A stretch of 64,000 bases of DNA from Christensenella sp. UBA7703 (GTDB lineage Bacteria; Bacillota; Clostridia; Christensenellales; CAG-138): assembly GCA_002482505.1 (NCBI GenBank), contig DLGD01000030.1, positions 84,217-148,216 of the forward strand, given 5' to 3'. The stretch's first letter is position 1. Every line of letters begins with the position of its first letter. The translations under genes and the position numbers were made by a program. Of this stretch, positions 34,063 through 41,489 are shown piece by piece. Under the pieces are notes generated by a model, which was not told where the DNA came from, did not search any database, and worked only from the letters and a program-made list of their open reading frames with translations.

Positions 34063-35706
34063 TTGTTGATCGGCTATTTGTATTTTGGTGCAGTTTTTGT
34101 TGTTCTTGTGTTGCTGGCGATAGACATGATCAGAACAAACCGCAAACGAATACATGCGCTAAAAAAACAATTTGGCAATCCGCCAGAAGATCTCAATATC
34201 GACTTTGAGAATATTGGCTCTTTTCACCGCGTGTTTCAGGCAAAATCCAATCATATCATTGACGACACAACTTGGAACGATCTGGAAATGGATCGAATTT
34301 TCGAAAGACTCGACACTTGCTGCTCATCCATCGGAGAGGAATATCTCTACGCAGTGTTGCGCAAGCCTGAAATCGAAACCGATAAACTTCTTGCCCGCGA
34401 AAAACTGATTCAATATTTCGATGAAAACCAAGATGCACGGTTTGCGATACAAATTGCTTTACTTAATATCGGAAAAGAACCCAACAACGGATTGGCGCAA
34501 TTGCTTTCCAGCGAAGCACCCGCGCATCGCATTCGACCGGTAGCCCTGTATTGGCTCCTTACGGCACTTCCGATTCTCAGTATGTTTTTTCTTCTTGTCA
34601 GCATAAAACTCGGCGTTGCTTGCATCCTCGTATTCTCTTTGATTAATTGCGTCGTTTATATACGAAATAAGCTGAGTCTCGAAGCGAGCTTCATAACGCT
34701 TCGTTACTTGACTGCCATGTTGAATGGCTGCAACGCCTTGTGCAAGAAGAAATTTGCTGGTTGGGATACGTTCATTGATCCACTCCGAACATATTTACAG
34801 CCCTTTAAAAAAATCGCGGGGATCTTAACAAGTACTTATGTCACGAAGCAAGCCTCATTCGAATTGCAAGCACTCACAGGCTTTTTTCAGATGCTATTTC
34901 TTGCCGAAATACGGAATTATAATCGCGTCATACACTCCGTAGAAAGCAACAGGGAATCGTTGCAGAAATTGTTTATCGAACTCGGTAAAATTGAAACAGC
35001 CATTAGCGTGTTGTCTTATCGTAAGAGTTCCCCAAATACCTGTACTCCGAAATTCACGGACAGGAATCAAATCGTGTTTCAAAATCTTGTCCATCCGCTT
35101 ATACCGCAGGCGGTTCCAAACAGCGGCAAACTTGATCGCGGCGCCATAATAACCGGCAGCAATGCCACGGGCAAATCAACTTTCATCAAGGCTCTAGCAG
35201 TGAATGGAATTTTGGCACAATCGATTCATACGTGCAACGCAACTTACTTTGAGACGCGTCCCTCGTTGGTGATGACATCGATGGCTTTGCGAGACAATAT
35301 GCATTCAGGAGAAAGTTATTTTATTGTTGAGGTCAAGTCCATTCAGCGTTTACTCAAAGCAATCAATCAGGCGAATTGCGTTTGTTATATCGATGAAATC
35401 CTACGTGGCACCAATACGCCGGAGCGAATTGCGGCTTCATCTGCCATTCTCAAGCATATCGCGCTCAAGCAGTGTCTGTGCGTTGTGGCATCACATGACA
35501 TTGAGTTGAGTGAATTGCTCAAAGATCAATATGATCAATATCATTTTTCCGAAACGATATCCGGCGACACAATTCAATTCGATTATCAACTAAAAGAAGG
35601 ACCATCAACAACGCAAAATGCGATAAAGCTGCTAGCTATTATGGGAATCCCTCCAGAAATTATTGTCGATGCCGAACGTTGTTTCAACGAGCATATGGTT
35701 CTCTAG
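34063..35706 (+). CDS. MutS-like membrane-associated ATPase
   Basis: A 547-residue protein. The C-terminal MutS-type ATPase domain has Walker A ITGSNATGKSTF (about 365-372), MTSMALRDNMHSGESYFIVE, Walker B VCYIDEILRGTNTPERI and the SHDIELSEL switch. Hydrophobic segments at about 5-20 and 162-198 make it a membrane protein. The mismatch-recognition domain of MutS is absent, so a repair role is not implied. The start is the TTG at 34063, seven nt after GGAGGTGA; an upstream frame start at 34021 is less likely. A TATACT -10 box lies about 33 nt upstream of this start. The gene is markedly more A/T-rich than its neighbours, is the only plus-strand gene in this stretch, and lies between 180-bp direct repeats, all suggesting later acquisition. 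Confidence 0.87.
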   Translation: MLIGYLYFGAVFVVLVLLAIDMIRTNRKRIHALKKQFGNPPEDLNIDFENIGSFHRVFQAKSNHIIDDTTWNDLEMDRIFERLDTCCSSIGEEYLYAVLRKPEIETDKLLAREKLIQYFDENQDARFAIQIALLNIGKEPNNGLAQLLSSEAPAHRIRPVALYWLLTALPILSMFFLLVSIKLGVACILVFSLINCVVYIRNKLSLEASFITLRYLTAMLNGCNALCKKKFAGWDTFIDPLRTYLQPFKKIAGILTSTYVTKQASFELQALTGFFQMLFLAEIRNYNRVIHSVESNRESLQKLFIELGKIETAISVLSYRKSSPNTCTPKFTDRNQIVFQNLVHPLIPQAVPNSGKLDRGAIITGSNATGKSTFIKALAVNGILAQSIHTCNATYFETRPSLVMTSMALRDNMHSGESYFIVEVKSIQRLLKAINQANCVCYIDEILRGTNTPERIAASSAILKHIALKQCLCVVASHDIELSELLKDQYDQYHFSETISGDTIQFDYQLKEGPSTTQNAIKLLAIMGIPPEIIVDAERCFNEHMVL

Positions 35707-35786
35707 CCCCCGGCGGATCAGTTCATATGCCCATTATCTCTTTTTGCCTCTGAGATTCCGAAGTATCGCTTCTGATGTTCAAATAT

Positions 35787-35966
35787 TCTTGCAAAATACT
35801 GTATTTTTAAGACTTGCTCGCCAAATAAAAAGCAACCCTCCCAAAGGAGAGTCGCTTCGTTTGCGAATCGCTTATTTCGCCTGCGCGATGGCAACGGCAA
35901 CCGCGACGGTGGCACCCACCATCGGGTTATTGCCCATGCCGATGAGACCCATCATCTCGACGTGCG
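35787..35966. repeat. 180-bp direct repeat, copy 2
   Basis: The intact-gene copy of the repeat at 33754-33933. It spans the last roughly 31 codons of the GGGtGRT gene and its terminator region. Confidence 0.9.
35826..35857 (-). terminator. Terminator of the IscU-like/GGGtGRT operon
   Basis: Minus-strand stem AGCGACTCTCC/GGGAGGGTTGCT (with mismatches) followed by TTTTTATTT, 15 nt after the stop. It is duplicated with a similar hairpin at 33795-33822. Confidence 0.75.
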
Positions 35967-36867
35967 CCGGAACGGACGAAGAGCCCGCAAACTGCGCGTC
36001 GGAGTGCATACGCCCCATCGTATCGGTCATGCCGTAAGAAGCGGGGCCAGCGGCCATGTTGTCCGGATGCAGGGTGCGGCCCGTGCCGCCGCCGCTCGCC
36101 ACGGAGAAATACTTCTTGCCGTGCTCGATGCACCACTTTTTATAGGTGCCCGCGACCGGATGCTGGAAGCGCGTCGGGTTCGTGGAGTTGCCGGTGATGG
36201 AAACATCCACGTTTTCGTGGCGCATGATGGCAACGCCTTCGTTCACGTCGTCCGCGCCGTAGCAGCGAACCTTTGCTCGGTCGCCGTCGGAGAAGGACTT
36301 CGTCTGCGTGATGTTCAGTTTGCCGGTGTAATAGTCATATTCCGTCTCAAGATAGGTGAATCCGTTGATGCGGGAGATGACATACGCCGCGTCTTTGCCA
36401 AGGCCGTTGAGGATTACCTGCAGGGGCTTGGTGCGGACTTTGTTGGCGGTCTTGGCGATGCCGATTGCGCCTTCCGCGGCGGCAAAGCTCTCGTGCCCTG
36501 CCAGGAAGCAGAAGCAGTTGGTCTCTTCGCGCAGAAGCATGGCGGCAAGGTTGCCGTGTCCCAAGCCTACTTCGCGCTGATCCGCAACCGAACCTGGGAT
36601 GCAGAACGCCTGGAGGCCGAGGCCGATGGCTTCCGCTGCTTTGTCGGCAGAGGTGGCGCCCGTCTTGATGGCGATTGCCGCGCCGATTGCATAAGCCCAG
36701 CAAGCGTTTTCAAACGCGATGGGCTGGATGCCGCGCACGATGCCGAACACGTCGATGCCTTTTGCTTCGCAGATGGCTTTCGCGTCGTCGATGCCGTTGA
36801 TGCCGTACTTCTTCAGCTCGGCATTGATTTTCTCGATTCTTCTTTCGTAACCTTCAAAAATAGCCAT
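35872..36867 (-). CDS. GGGtGRT protein
   Basis: A 331-residue protein that carries the family's eponymous motif in VASGGGTGRTLHPDN. Other conserved stretches include GLGHGNLAAMLLREETNCFCFLAGHESFAAAEGAIG (read in parts: GLGHGNLAAML, CFLAGHESFAAAEG), SITGNSTNPTRFQHP and MGRMHSDAQFAGSSSVPAH. The biochemical role is not established. The gene is nearly always paired with the IscU-like gene immediately upstream, as here (10-nt gap), pointing to an Fe-S or metal-related function in anaerobes. AGGAGGCAGCT precedes the ATG. Its 3' end has been duplicated at 33754-33933. Confidence 0.9.
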   Translation of the reverse strand: MAIFEGYERRIEKINAELKKYGINGIDDAKAICEAKGIDVFGIVRGIQPIAFENACWAYAIGAAIAIKTGATSADKAAEAIGLGLQAFCIPGSVADQREVGLGHGNLAAMLLREETNCFCFLAGHESFAAAEGAIGIAKTANKVRTKPLQVILNGLGKDAAYVISRINGFTYLETEYDYYTGKLNITQTKSFSDGDRAKVRCYGADDVNEGVAIMRHENVDVSITGNSTNPTRFQHPVAGTYKKWCIEHGKKYFSVASGGGTGRTLHPDNMAAGPASYGMTDTMGRMHSDAQFAGSSSVPAHVEMMGLIGMGNNPMVGATVAVAVAIAQAK

Positions 36868-36877
36868 AGCTGCCTCC

Positions 36878-37570
36878 TTACGCTTTCCGCGGGTCGATAA
36901 CCTTGGCGGCCTGGTCGAAACGCCCGTAGGTTCCGATGTTCTTCTCGTATGCTTCCTTCGGATCGACGCCCTTCTTGATCGCGTCCATCATCTTGCCGAG
37001 GCTGACGAATTTGTAGCCGATGATCTCGCCGCCTTCGTCCAGCGCGATGCCGAGAACGTAGCCCTCCGCCATCTCCAGATAGCGCGGCCCCTTGGCGAGC
37101 GTGCCGTACATGGTGCCAATCTGCGAACGGAGGCCTTTGCCGAGGTCTTCCAAACCCGCGCCGATGGGCAGGCCGTCTTCGGAAAACGAGCTCTGCGTGC
37201 GGCCGTAGACGATCTGCAGGAACAGTTCGCGCATAGCGGTGTTGATCGCATCGCAGACGAGATCGCTGTTGAGCGCTTCGAGGATGGTCTTACCCGGAAG
37301 AATTTCCGCCGCCATGGCAGCGGAGTGCGTCATGCCGCTGCAGCCGATGGTCTCGACCAGTGCTTCTTCGATCACGCCTTTTTTCACGTTGAGCGTGAGT
37401 TTGCAGGCACCCTGCTGGGGTGCGCACCAGCCAACACCGTGGGTGAGGCCGCTGATGTCGGTGATCTGTTTTGCTTTGACCCACTTGCCCTCTTCGGGGA
37501 TCGGAGCGGGATCATGCTTTGCGCCTTTTAGGACGCAGGTCATTTCTTCCACTTCACTGGAATAATGCAT
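36878..37570 (-). CDS. IscU/NifU-like iron-sulfur scaffold protein (GGGtGRT partner)
   Basis: A 230-residue protein. The region GWCAPQQGACKLTLNVKKG, then ETIGCSGMTHSAAMAAEILPG and NSDLVCDAIN, gives cysteines at about 49, 56, 77 and 106, in the layout of IscU-type scaffolds (IGCSGxxxSxAxxMxE is typical). It is longer than IscU, with an extra C-terminal region (GYKFVSLGKMMDAIKKGVDPKEAY in part). It probably holds a cluster or metal for the GGGtGRT protein. It is first gene of a two-gene operon with a near-consensus promoter. Confidence 0.88.
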   Translation of the reverse strand: MHYSSEVEEMTCVLKGAKHDPAPIPEEGKWVKAKQITDISGLTHGVGWCAPQQGACKLTLNVKKGVIEEALVETIGCSGMTHSAAMAAEILPGKTILEALNSDLVCDAINTAMRELFLQIVYGRTQSSFSEDGLPIGAGLEDLGKGLRSQIGTMYGTLAKGPRYLEMAEGYVLGIALDEGGEIIGYKFVSLGKMMDAIKKGVDPKEAYEKNIGTYGRFDQAAKVIDPRKA

Positions 37571-37622
37571 GTGTGAAGTTCCTCCTTGTCATGCTAAGAA
37601 TACCCAGATTCATTCATGATAC

Positions 37623-37651
37623 AGTATAACAAAACCATTACTTGGTTTCAA
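37623..37651 (-). promoter_or_regulatory. Promoter of the IscU-like/GGGtGRT operon
   Basis: Minus strand: -35 TTGAAA (37646-37651), 17-bp spacer, -10 TATACT (37623-37628), about 50 nt upstream of the start. Confidence 0.75.
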
Positions 37652-37810
37652 TACGCCAAGATCGAATAAAGATGCAGCAGACGGCAAGATTTTTTGGTAT
37701 TCGTATTATCGGCACACAACGAAACTTCTTTTTGCCGTGTCTACTCTATCGGCTATTCGCCCGACTATGGTATACTGATTTCAGCCGTTTGAATTTGGGG
37801 GATTGAAAGA

Positions 37811-38461
37811 TTGCAATATTTCTTTGCCGGATTGTTTCTGCTCGACGCCGCTGTGCACCTCTTTGCCTGCGTAAACAAAGACCTGCTGATGCTCCGCAGA
37901 GTGAGCAAATGTCTCCTGATGCCGTTGCTCGCGGCATGCTATCTGCTCTTTGCAAATACTCCGTCCCCGCTGGTTGTCGCCGGGATTCTCTTTGGGTTTG
38001 TGGGCGACCTCGTGCTGCTCTTCCGCCCGCGCAAGTGGGCGTTTCCCGCGGGCATCATCGCCTTTGCAGCAGGGCACATCTTTTACATCATCAGCTTTGC
38101 CCAGCGCATTGCAACAAGGCCACCGTGGTTCGTGTTTGCTATTCTTGCGTTTGTTACGATTGCATGTGCCGCAACGCTGATGCGCTCTATCTGGAAAGGC
38201 ATGCCAAAGAAGCTTTGCCCGCCGAGTTTTCTCTATATGATCATCATCGGTACGATGGCATCTTCCGCCGCCCTGTTCGCGCTCTATGGCGCAGGCCCGT
38301 ATCGCTGGCTGGCGGGAGTCGGCGGGCTGCTGTTTGCAATCTCGGATACAACGCTTTCCATCGATGCGTTCCATCACCCGATTCACAACAGAAACATCAT
38401 TGTGATGAGCACCTATATCGCGGCGCAGGTGCTGATCGTTTCCGCATTTGCGTTTGCCTAA
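37811..38461 (+). CDS. YhhN/TMEM86-family protein (lysoplasmalogenase-like)
   Basis: A 216-residue protein with about eight hydrophobic segments. Family features are VSKCLLMPLLAACYL near the N-terminus, GFVGDLVLLF with the conserved acidic residue, FAAGHIFYIISF and LLFAISDTTLSIDAF. Relatives hydrolyse the vinyl-ether bond of lysoplasmalogens, lipids found in strict anaerobes, which fits the host. Translation appears to start at the TTG at 37811, with GGGGGA eight nt upstream. An extended -10 (TGGTATACT, ending 37777) suggests its own promoter. Confidence 0.83.
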   Translation: MQYFFAGLFLLDAAVHLFACVNKDLLMLRRVSKCLLMPLLAACYLLFANTPSPLVVAGILFGFVGDLVLLFRPRKWAFPAGIIAFAAGHIFYIISFAQRIATRPPWFVFAILAFVTIACAATLMRSIWKGMPKKLCPPSFLYMIIIGTMASSAALFALYGAGPYRWLAGVGGLLFAISDTTLSIDAFHHPIHNRNIIVMSTYIAAQVLIVSAFAFA

Positions 38462-38488
38462 GTATTCGCTACAAAAAGAGGAATCTAT

Positions 38489-39787
38489 ATGACGCCAGAA
38501 ATTATTTTGTTGATCGTATCCGTCGCGGTGTTTGCCGCGATTGCCCTCCTGCTCGTCTATAGCATCCGCCGCCAGCAATCGATGCACGACGCGATGCAGG
38601 ACGACCTCAACCGCGCGCTCTCCGACCTTCGCCGGGAGTTAAACGAGAACGTTCAGTCCTCGGTCGCCCACCTTGGGCGCATGATTCTCGAGCAGCAGCG
38701 TACCTCGGATGCGCAGGGCGAGACGCGCTTTAAAACCTTTGAGCTTGGCAACGAGCAACGGTTGAAGTCCTTCGAATTCAACAACGAGCAAAAGCTGGAA
38801 GCCATCCGCCAAACCGTGGAGCGCAGGCTTGTCACCATGCAGGGAGACAACGCAAAGAAGCTCGACGAAATCCGTAACATCGTCGACGAGAAGCTGCAAA
38901 AGACGCTGGAGACAAAGGTTGCCCAGTCCTTCCAGCTCGTCAATGAACGTCTGGAGCAGGTCTACAAAGGACTTGGCGAAATGCAGACGCTCGCAACCGG
39001 TGTCGGCGATCTCAAAAAGGTGCTCAGCAACGTCAAGACGCGTGGTATCCTCGGCGAAATTCAGCTCGGCGCGATTTTGGAAGAAATTCTTGCGCCGGAG
39101 CAATATGAAACCAATATTGTCACAAAGCTCGGCAGCGCGGAGCGCGTGGAATATGCCGTCAAACTCCCGACCGACGAAGGCAGCCCGGTCTATCTGCCGA
39201 TCGATTCCAAATTCCCCGCCGATTTGTATTCCAATCTGCAGGATGCATACGAATCCGGCGCGCCGGACGCGGTTGCCGCCGCGATCGCCGCGCTTACGCA
39301 GCGCATCAAGCAAGAAGCGGCGAAGATTCGCGATAAATATCTCGACCCGCCGAACACCACCGATTTTGCGATTCTGTTTCTCCCGTTTGAAGGGCTGTAT
39401 GCCGAGGTGGTCAACCGCGGGCTGGTGGAAGAACTGCAGCGCAGCTATCGCGTGAATATCGCGGGCCCTTCCACCATGGCGGCCATGCTCAACAGCCTCC
39501 AGATGGGATTTCGAACCTTTGCGATTCAAAAGCGCAGCAGCGAGGTCTGGCGCGTACTCGGTGCGGTCAAGACCGAGTTTCAGAAGTTTGCCAACATCCT
39601 TGCGAGCTCCAGAAAGCGCCTGCAGCAGGTGGACGACGAGCTGGAGCAGCTCATCGGCACCCGCACGCGCGCCATCACACGAAACCTCCGTGCAGTGGAA
39701 CAGCTTGACGAGCGAAGCTCGACGCTGGTCATCGGCGCGCTTGGCGACGCGGACGAGGGCGAAGGCGATCCGGCTGAAGAGAATTAG
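38489..39787 (+). CDS. rmuC: DNA recombination protein RmuC
   Basis: A 432-residue protein with an N-terminal transmembrane helix (IILLIVSVAVFAAIALLLVY), a long coiled coil (about 25-170) and the RmuC nuclease-like domain: GILGEIQLGAILEEIL, LPIDSKFPADLY, YLDPPNTTDFAILFLPFEGLYAEV and AGPSTMAAMLNSLQMGF. RmuC limits inversions at short repeats and is thought to be an endonuclease of the PD-(D/E)xK type. It starts 27 nt after the YhhN gene with AGAGGA upstream; a terminator follows. Confidence 0.94.
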   Translation: MTPEIILLIVSVAVFAAIALLLVYSIRRQQSMHDAMQDDLNRALSDLRRELNENVQSSVAHLGRMILEQQRTSDAQGETRFKTFELGNEQRLKSFEFNNEQKLEAIRQTVERRLVTMQGDNAKKLDEIRNIVDEKLQKTLETKVAQSFQLVNERLEQVYKGLGEMQTLATGVGDLKKVLSNVKTRGILGEIQLGAILEEILAPEQYETNIVTKLGSAERVEYAVKLPTDEGSPVYLPIDSKFPADLYSNLQDAYESGAPDAVAAAIAALTQRIKQEAAKIRDKYLDPPNTTDFAILFLPFEGLYAEVVNRGLVEELQRSYRVNIAGPSTMAAMLNSLQMGFRTFAIQKRSSEVWRVLGAVKTEFQKFANILASSRKRLQQVDDELEQLIGTRTRAITRNLRAVEQLDERSSTLVIGALGDADEGEGDPAEEN

Positions 39788-39817
39788 TTCTTCATAAAAG
39801 TTCATGCAATATAAAAT

Positions 39818-39866
39818 AGCGCTGGCGGCAGTGATTTTTTAGATTCTGTCCGGCAGCGCTTTTTTT
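39818..39866 (+). terminator. Intrinsic terminator after rmuC
   Basis: AGCGCTGGCGG/CCGGCAGCGCT stem (one mismatch) with a long loop, then seven T. Confidence 0.85.
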
Positions 39867-39963
39867 GTGATCGGTCAATGTTATTAGCGACTCATTTTTA
39901 TGTGAAAAATCCCCTGTAAAAGATACGTCTTTTCAGATTATGTATCAAAAACGACATTTTTAT

Positions 39964-40011
39964 GGTTTGTGTGTGTTTTCTCACATACAAACCGCCGCCA
40001 TGCTGTATAAT
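39964..40011 (+). promoter_or_regulatory. Copper-operon promoter with a 30-bp operator-like palindrome
   Basis: GGTTTGTGTGTG-N6-CACATACAAACC (39964-39993), one mismatch in 12 bp, overlaps the expected -35 region of a perfect -10 TATAAT at 40006-40011. The -35 itself is poor. The arrangement fits a repressor site or an activator-dependent promoter controlling the HMA-SafE/copA genes. No copper regulator gene is in the window. Confidence 0.6.
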
Positions 40012-40043
40012 GGTTTTAACTTCATAAATGGGGTAAAATTGAT

Positions 40044-41468
40044 ATGAGAGAACTCCTCTTTCGCGTCTCGGGTATGACTTGTGGCCACTGTGAGGCACGC
40101 GTCGCAAAAGCCTCAAAGACCGTCATCGGTGTAAAGTCCGCGAGCGCGTCTTTTTCACGCGGAATACTCACCGTTACGTACAATCCCGTGCTGACGGACG
40201 AAGCAAAGCTCACCCGCGCGCTCGAAGAAGCAATCAACGCGTCTGGCTATCGTTTTCGCGGAGCCGTCGCAAAACCGCACCCGATTGCAAAAGTGATCCC
40301 AATCGCGATCATCCTGCTTGCGCTGTATCTGGTTTTGCGCTATACGGTCGGCTTTGACTTCTTCGGGTTTATCCCGAAGATCGACAGTACGATTTCGCTC
40401 TCCGCATTGTTTGTCACGGGGTTGTTCACCAGCGTACATTGCGTTGCAATGTGCGGTGGAATCAACCTCTCCCAAAGTGTTGGAACGGGTGCATCCGGTA
40501 AACAACAGTTCAAAAATCCACTGCTGTATAACCTCGGACGCGTGATTTCGTATACCCTGATCGGCGGAATCGTCGGCGGTATCGGTTCCGTGCTATTCTT
40601 AAGCGAAACAGCAAAGGCAATACTGCTCTCCCTCGCTGCGATTGGCATGCTGTTGATGGGTTTGAGCATGCTTGGCTGGCTGCCCTGGTGGCTGACCCCG
40701 CGCATGCCGCGTTTTCTCTCCGCGCGCCTTGGCAAAGCCGGCGCGGGTAAAGGCCCGCTCGTCGTCGGACTTCTCAACGGGATGATGCCCTGCGGTCCTC
40801 TGCAGGCGATGCAGCTCTACGCTCTTGCCACCGGCTCCGCGCTGACCGGCGCGCTGTCGATGTTCCTCTTCTCTCTCGGCACGGTTCCGCTGATGCTCGG
40901 CGCGGGCGCGTTGTTTTCCGCACTCAAGGGTAAGTTTGCTTTTGTGGTGCAGCGGGTCAGCGCGGTGTTGGTTGTGTTCTTTGCGGTCGTCATGGCGACC
41001 AATGCGTTCTCGCTGCTTGGCTTTGGCAGCGCAACAGCCGCCGCCCCCGCACAGGCCACCGCAGCGCAAGCGGAAAAAGGCGGAGATTCCCTACTTCAGC
41101 AGGCGCTGGACAAAGGCTATTTGCCCGCAACGCTGGATGGCAACGTGCAGAAGATTCAAGCGGACTTGAATCCTTCTGTCTATCCGTTTATCATCGTACA
41201 AAAGGGGATTCCTGTGGAGTTGACCATTTCGGCTGACGGAAACGCGATCACCGGATGTAACCAAACCGTGGTATTTCCCGCGTACGACGTGAAAAAAGCA
41301 CTGAAAGCGGGCGACAACGTCATCAAGTTTACGCCAGAAGAAAGCGGATTGATCCCATACACCTGCTGGATGGGCATGCTGGACGGGCGAATCCTCGTTG
41401 TAGATGATCTTTTTTCCGCTTCCGGAAATCCCGCGCCCGATGCGGGTGCAACCAGTTCGCCGGGCTGA
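40044..41468 (+). CDS. HMA-SafE-cupredoxin fusion membrane protein (copper handling)
   Basis: A 474-residue protein in three parts. Residues 1-70 are a heavy-metal-associated domain with GMTCGHC (Cys13, Cys16). Residues about 85-330 form a sulfite-exporter/DsbD-like (SafE/TauE) membrane domain with VTGLFTSVHCVAMCGGINLS, NPLLYNLGRVISYTLIGG and GLLNGMMPCGPLQAMQLYAL, whose Cys pairs may bind copper. The C-terminal external part resembles a cupredoxin (KGIPVELTIS, ITGCNQTVVFPAY, IPYTCWMGM) and could be an electron or copper carrier. It is 21 nt upstream of copA and clearly in the same operon, so a role in copper export or copper-linked redox is likely. Confidence 0.88.
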   Translation: MRELLFRVSGMTCGHCEARVAKASKTVIGVKSASASFSRGILTVTYNPVLTDEAKLTRALEEAINASGYRFRGAVAKPHPIAKVIPIAIILLALYLVLRYTVGFDFFGFIPKIDSTISLSALFVTGLFTSVHCVAMCGGINLSQSVGTGASGKQQFKNPLLYNLGRVISYTLIGGIVGGIGSVLFLSETAKAILLSLAAIGMLLMGLSMLGWLPWWLTPRMPRFLSARLGKAGAGKGPLVVGLLNGMMPCGPLQAMQLYALATGSALTGALSMFLFSLGTVPLMLGAGALFSALKGKFAFVVQRVSAVLVVFFAVVMATNAFSLLGFGSATAAAPAQATAAQAEKGGDSLLQQALDKGYLPATLDGNVQKIQADLNPSVYPFIIVQKGIPVELTISADGNAITGCNQTVVFPAYDVKKALKAGDNVIKFTPEESGLIPYTCWMGMLDGRILVVDDLFSASGNPAPDAGATSSPG

Positions 41469-41489
41469 TGCCACGGCAAAGGAGATACC

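Noticed and set aside
33754..35966. Insertion sequence interpretation of the repeat-flanked MutS gene
   Set aside because: No transposase and no terminal inverted repeats; the repeats are gene-end duplications in direct orientation.
38639..39805. 388-codon minus-strand frame opposite rmuC
   Set aside because: Shadow of rmuC.
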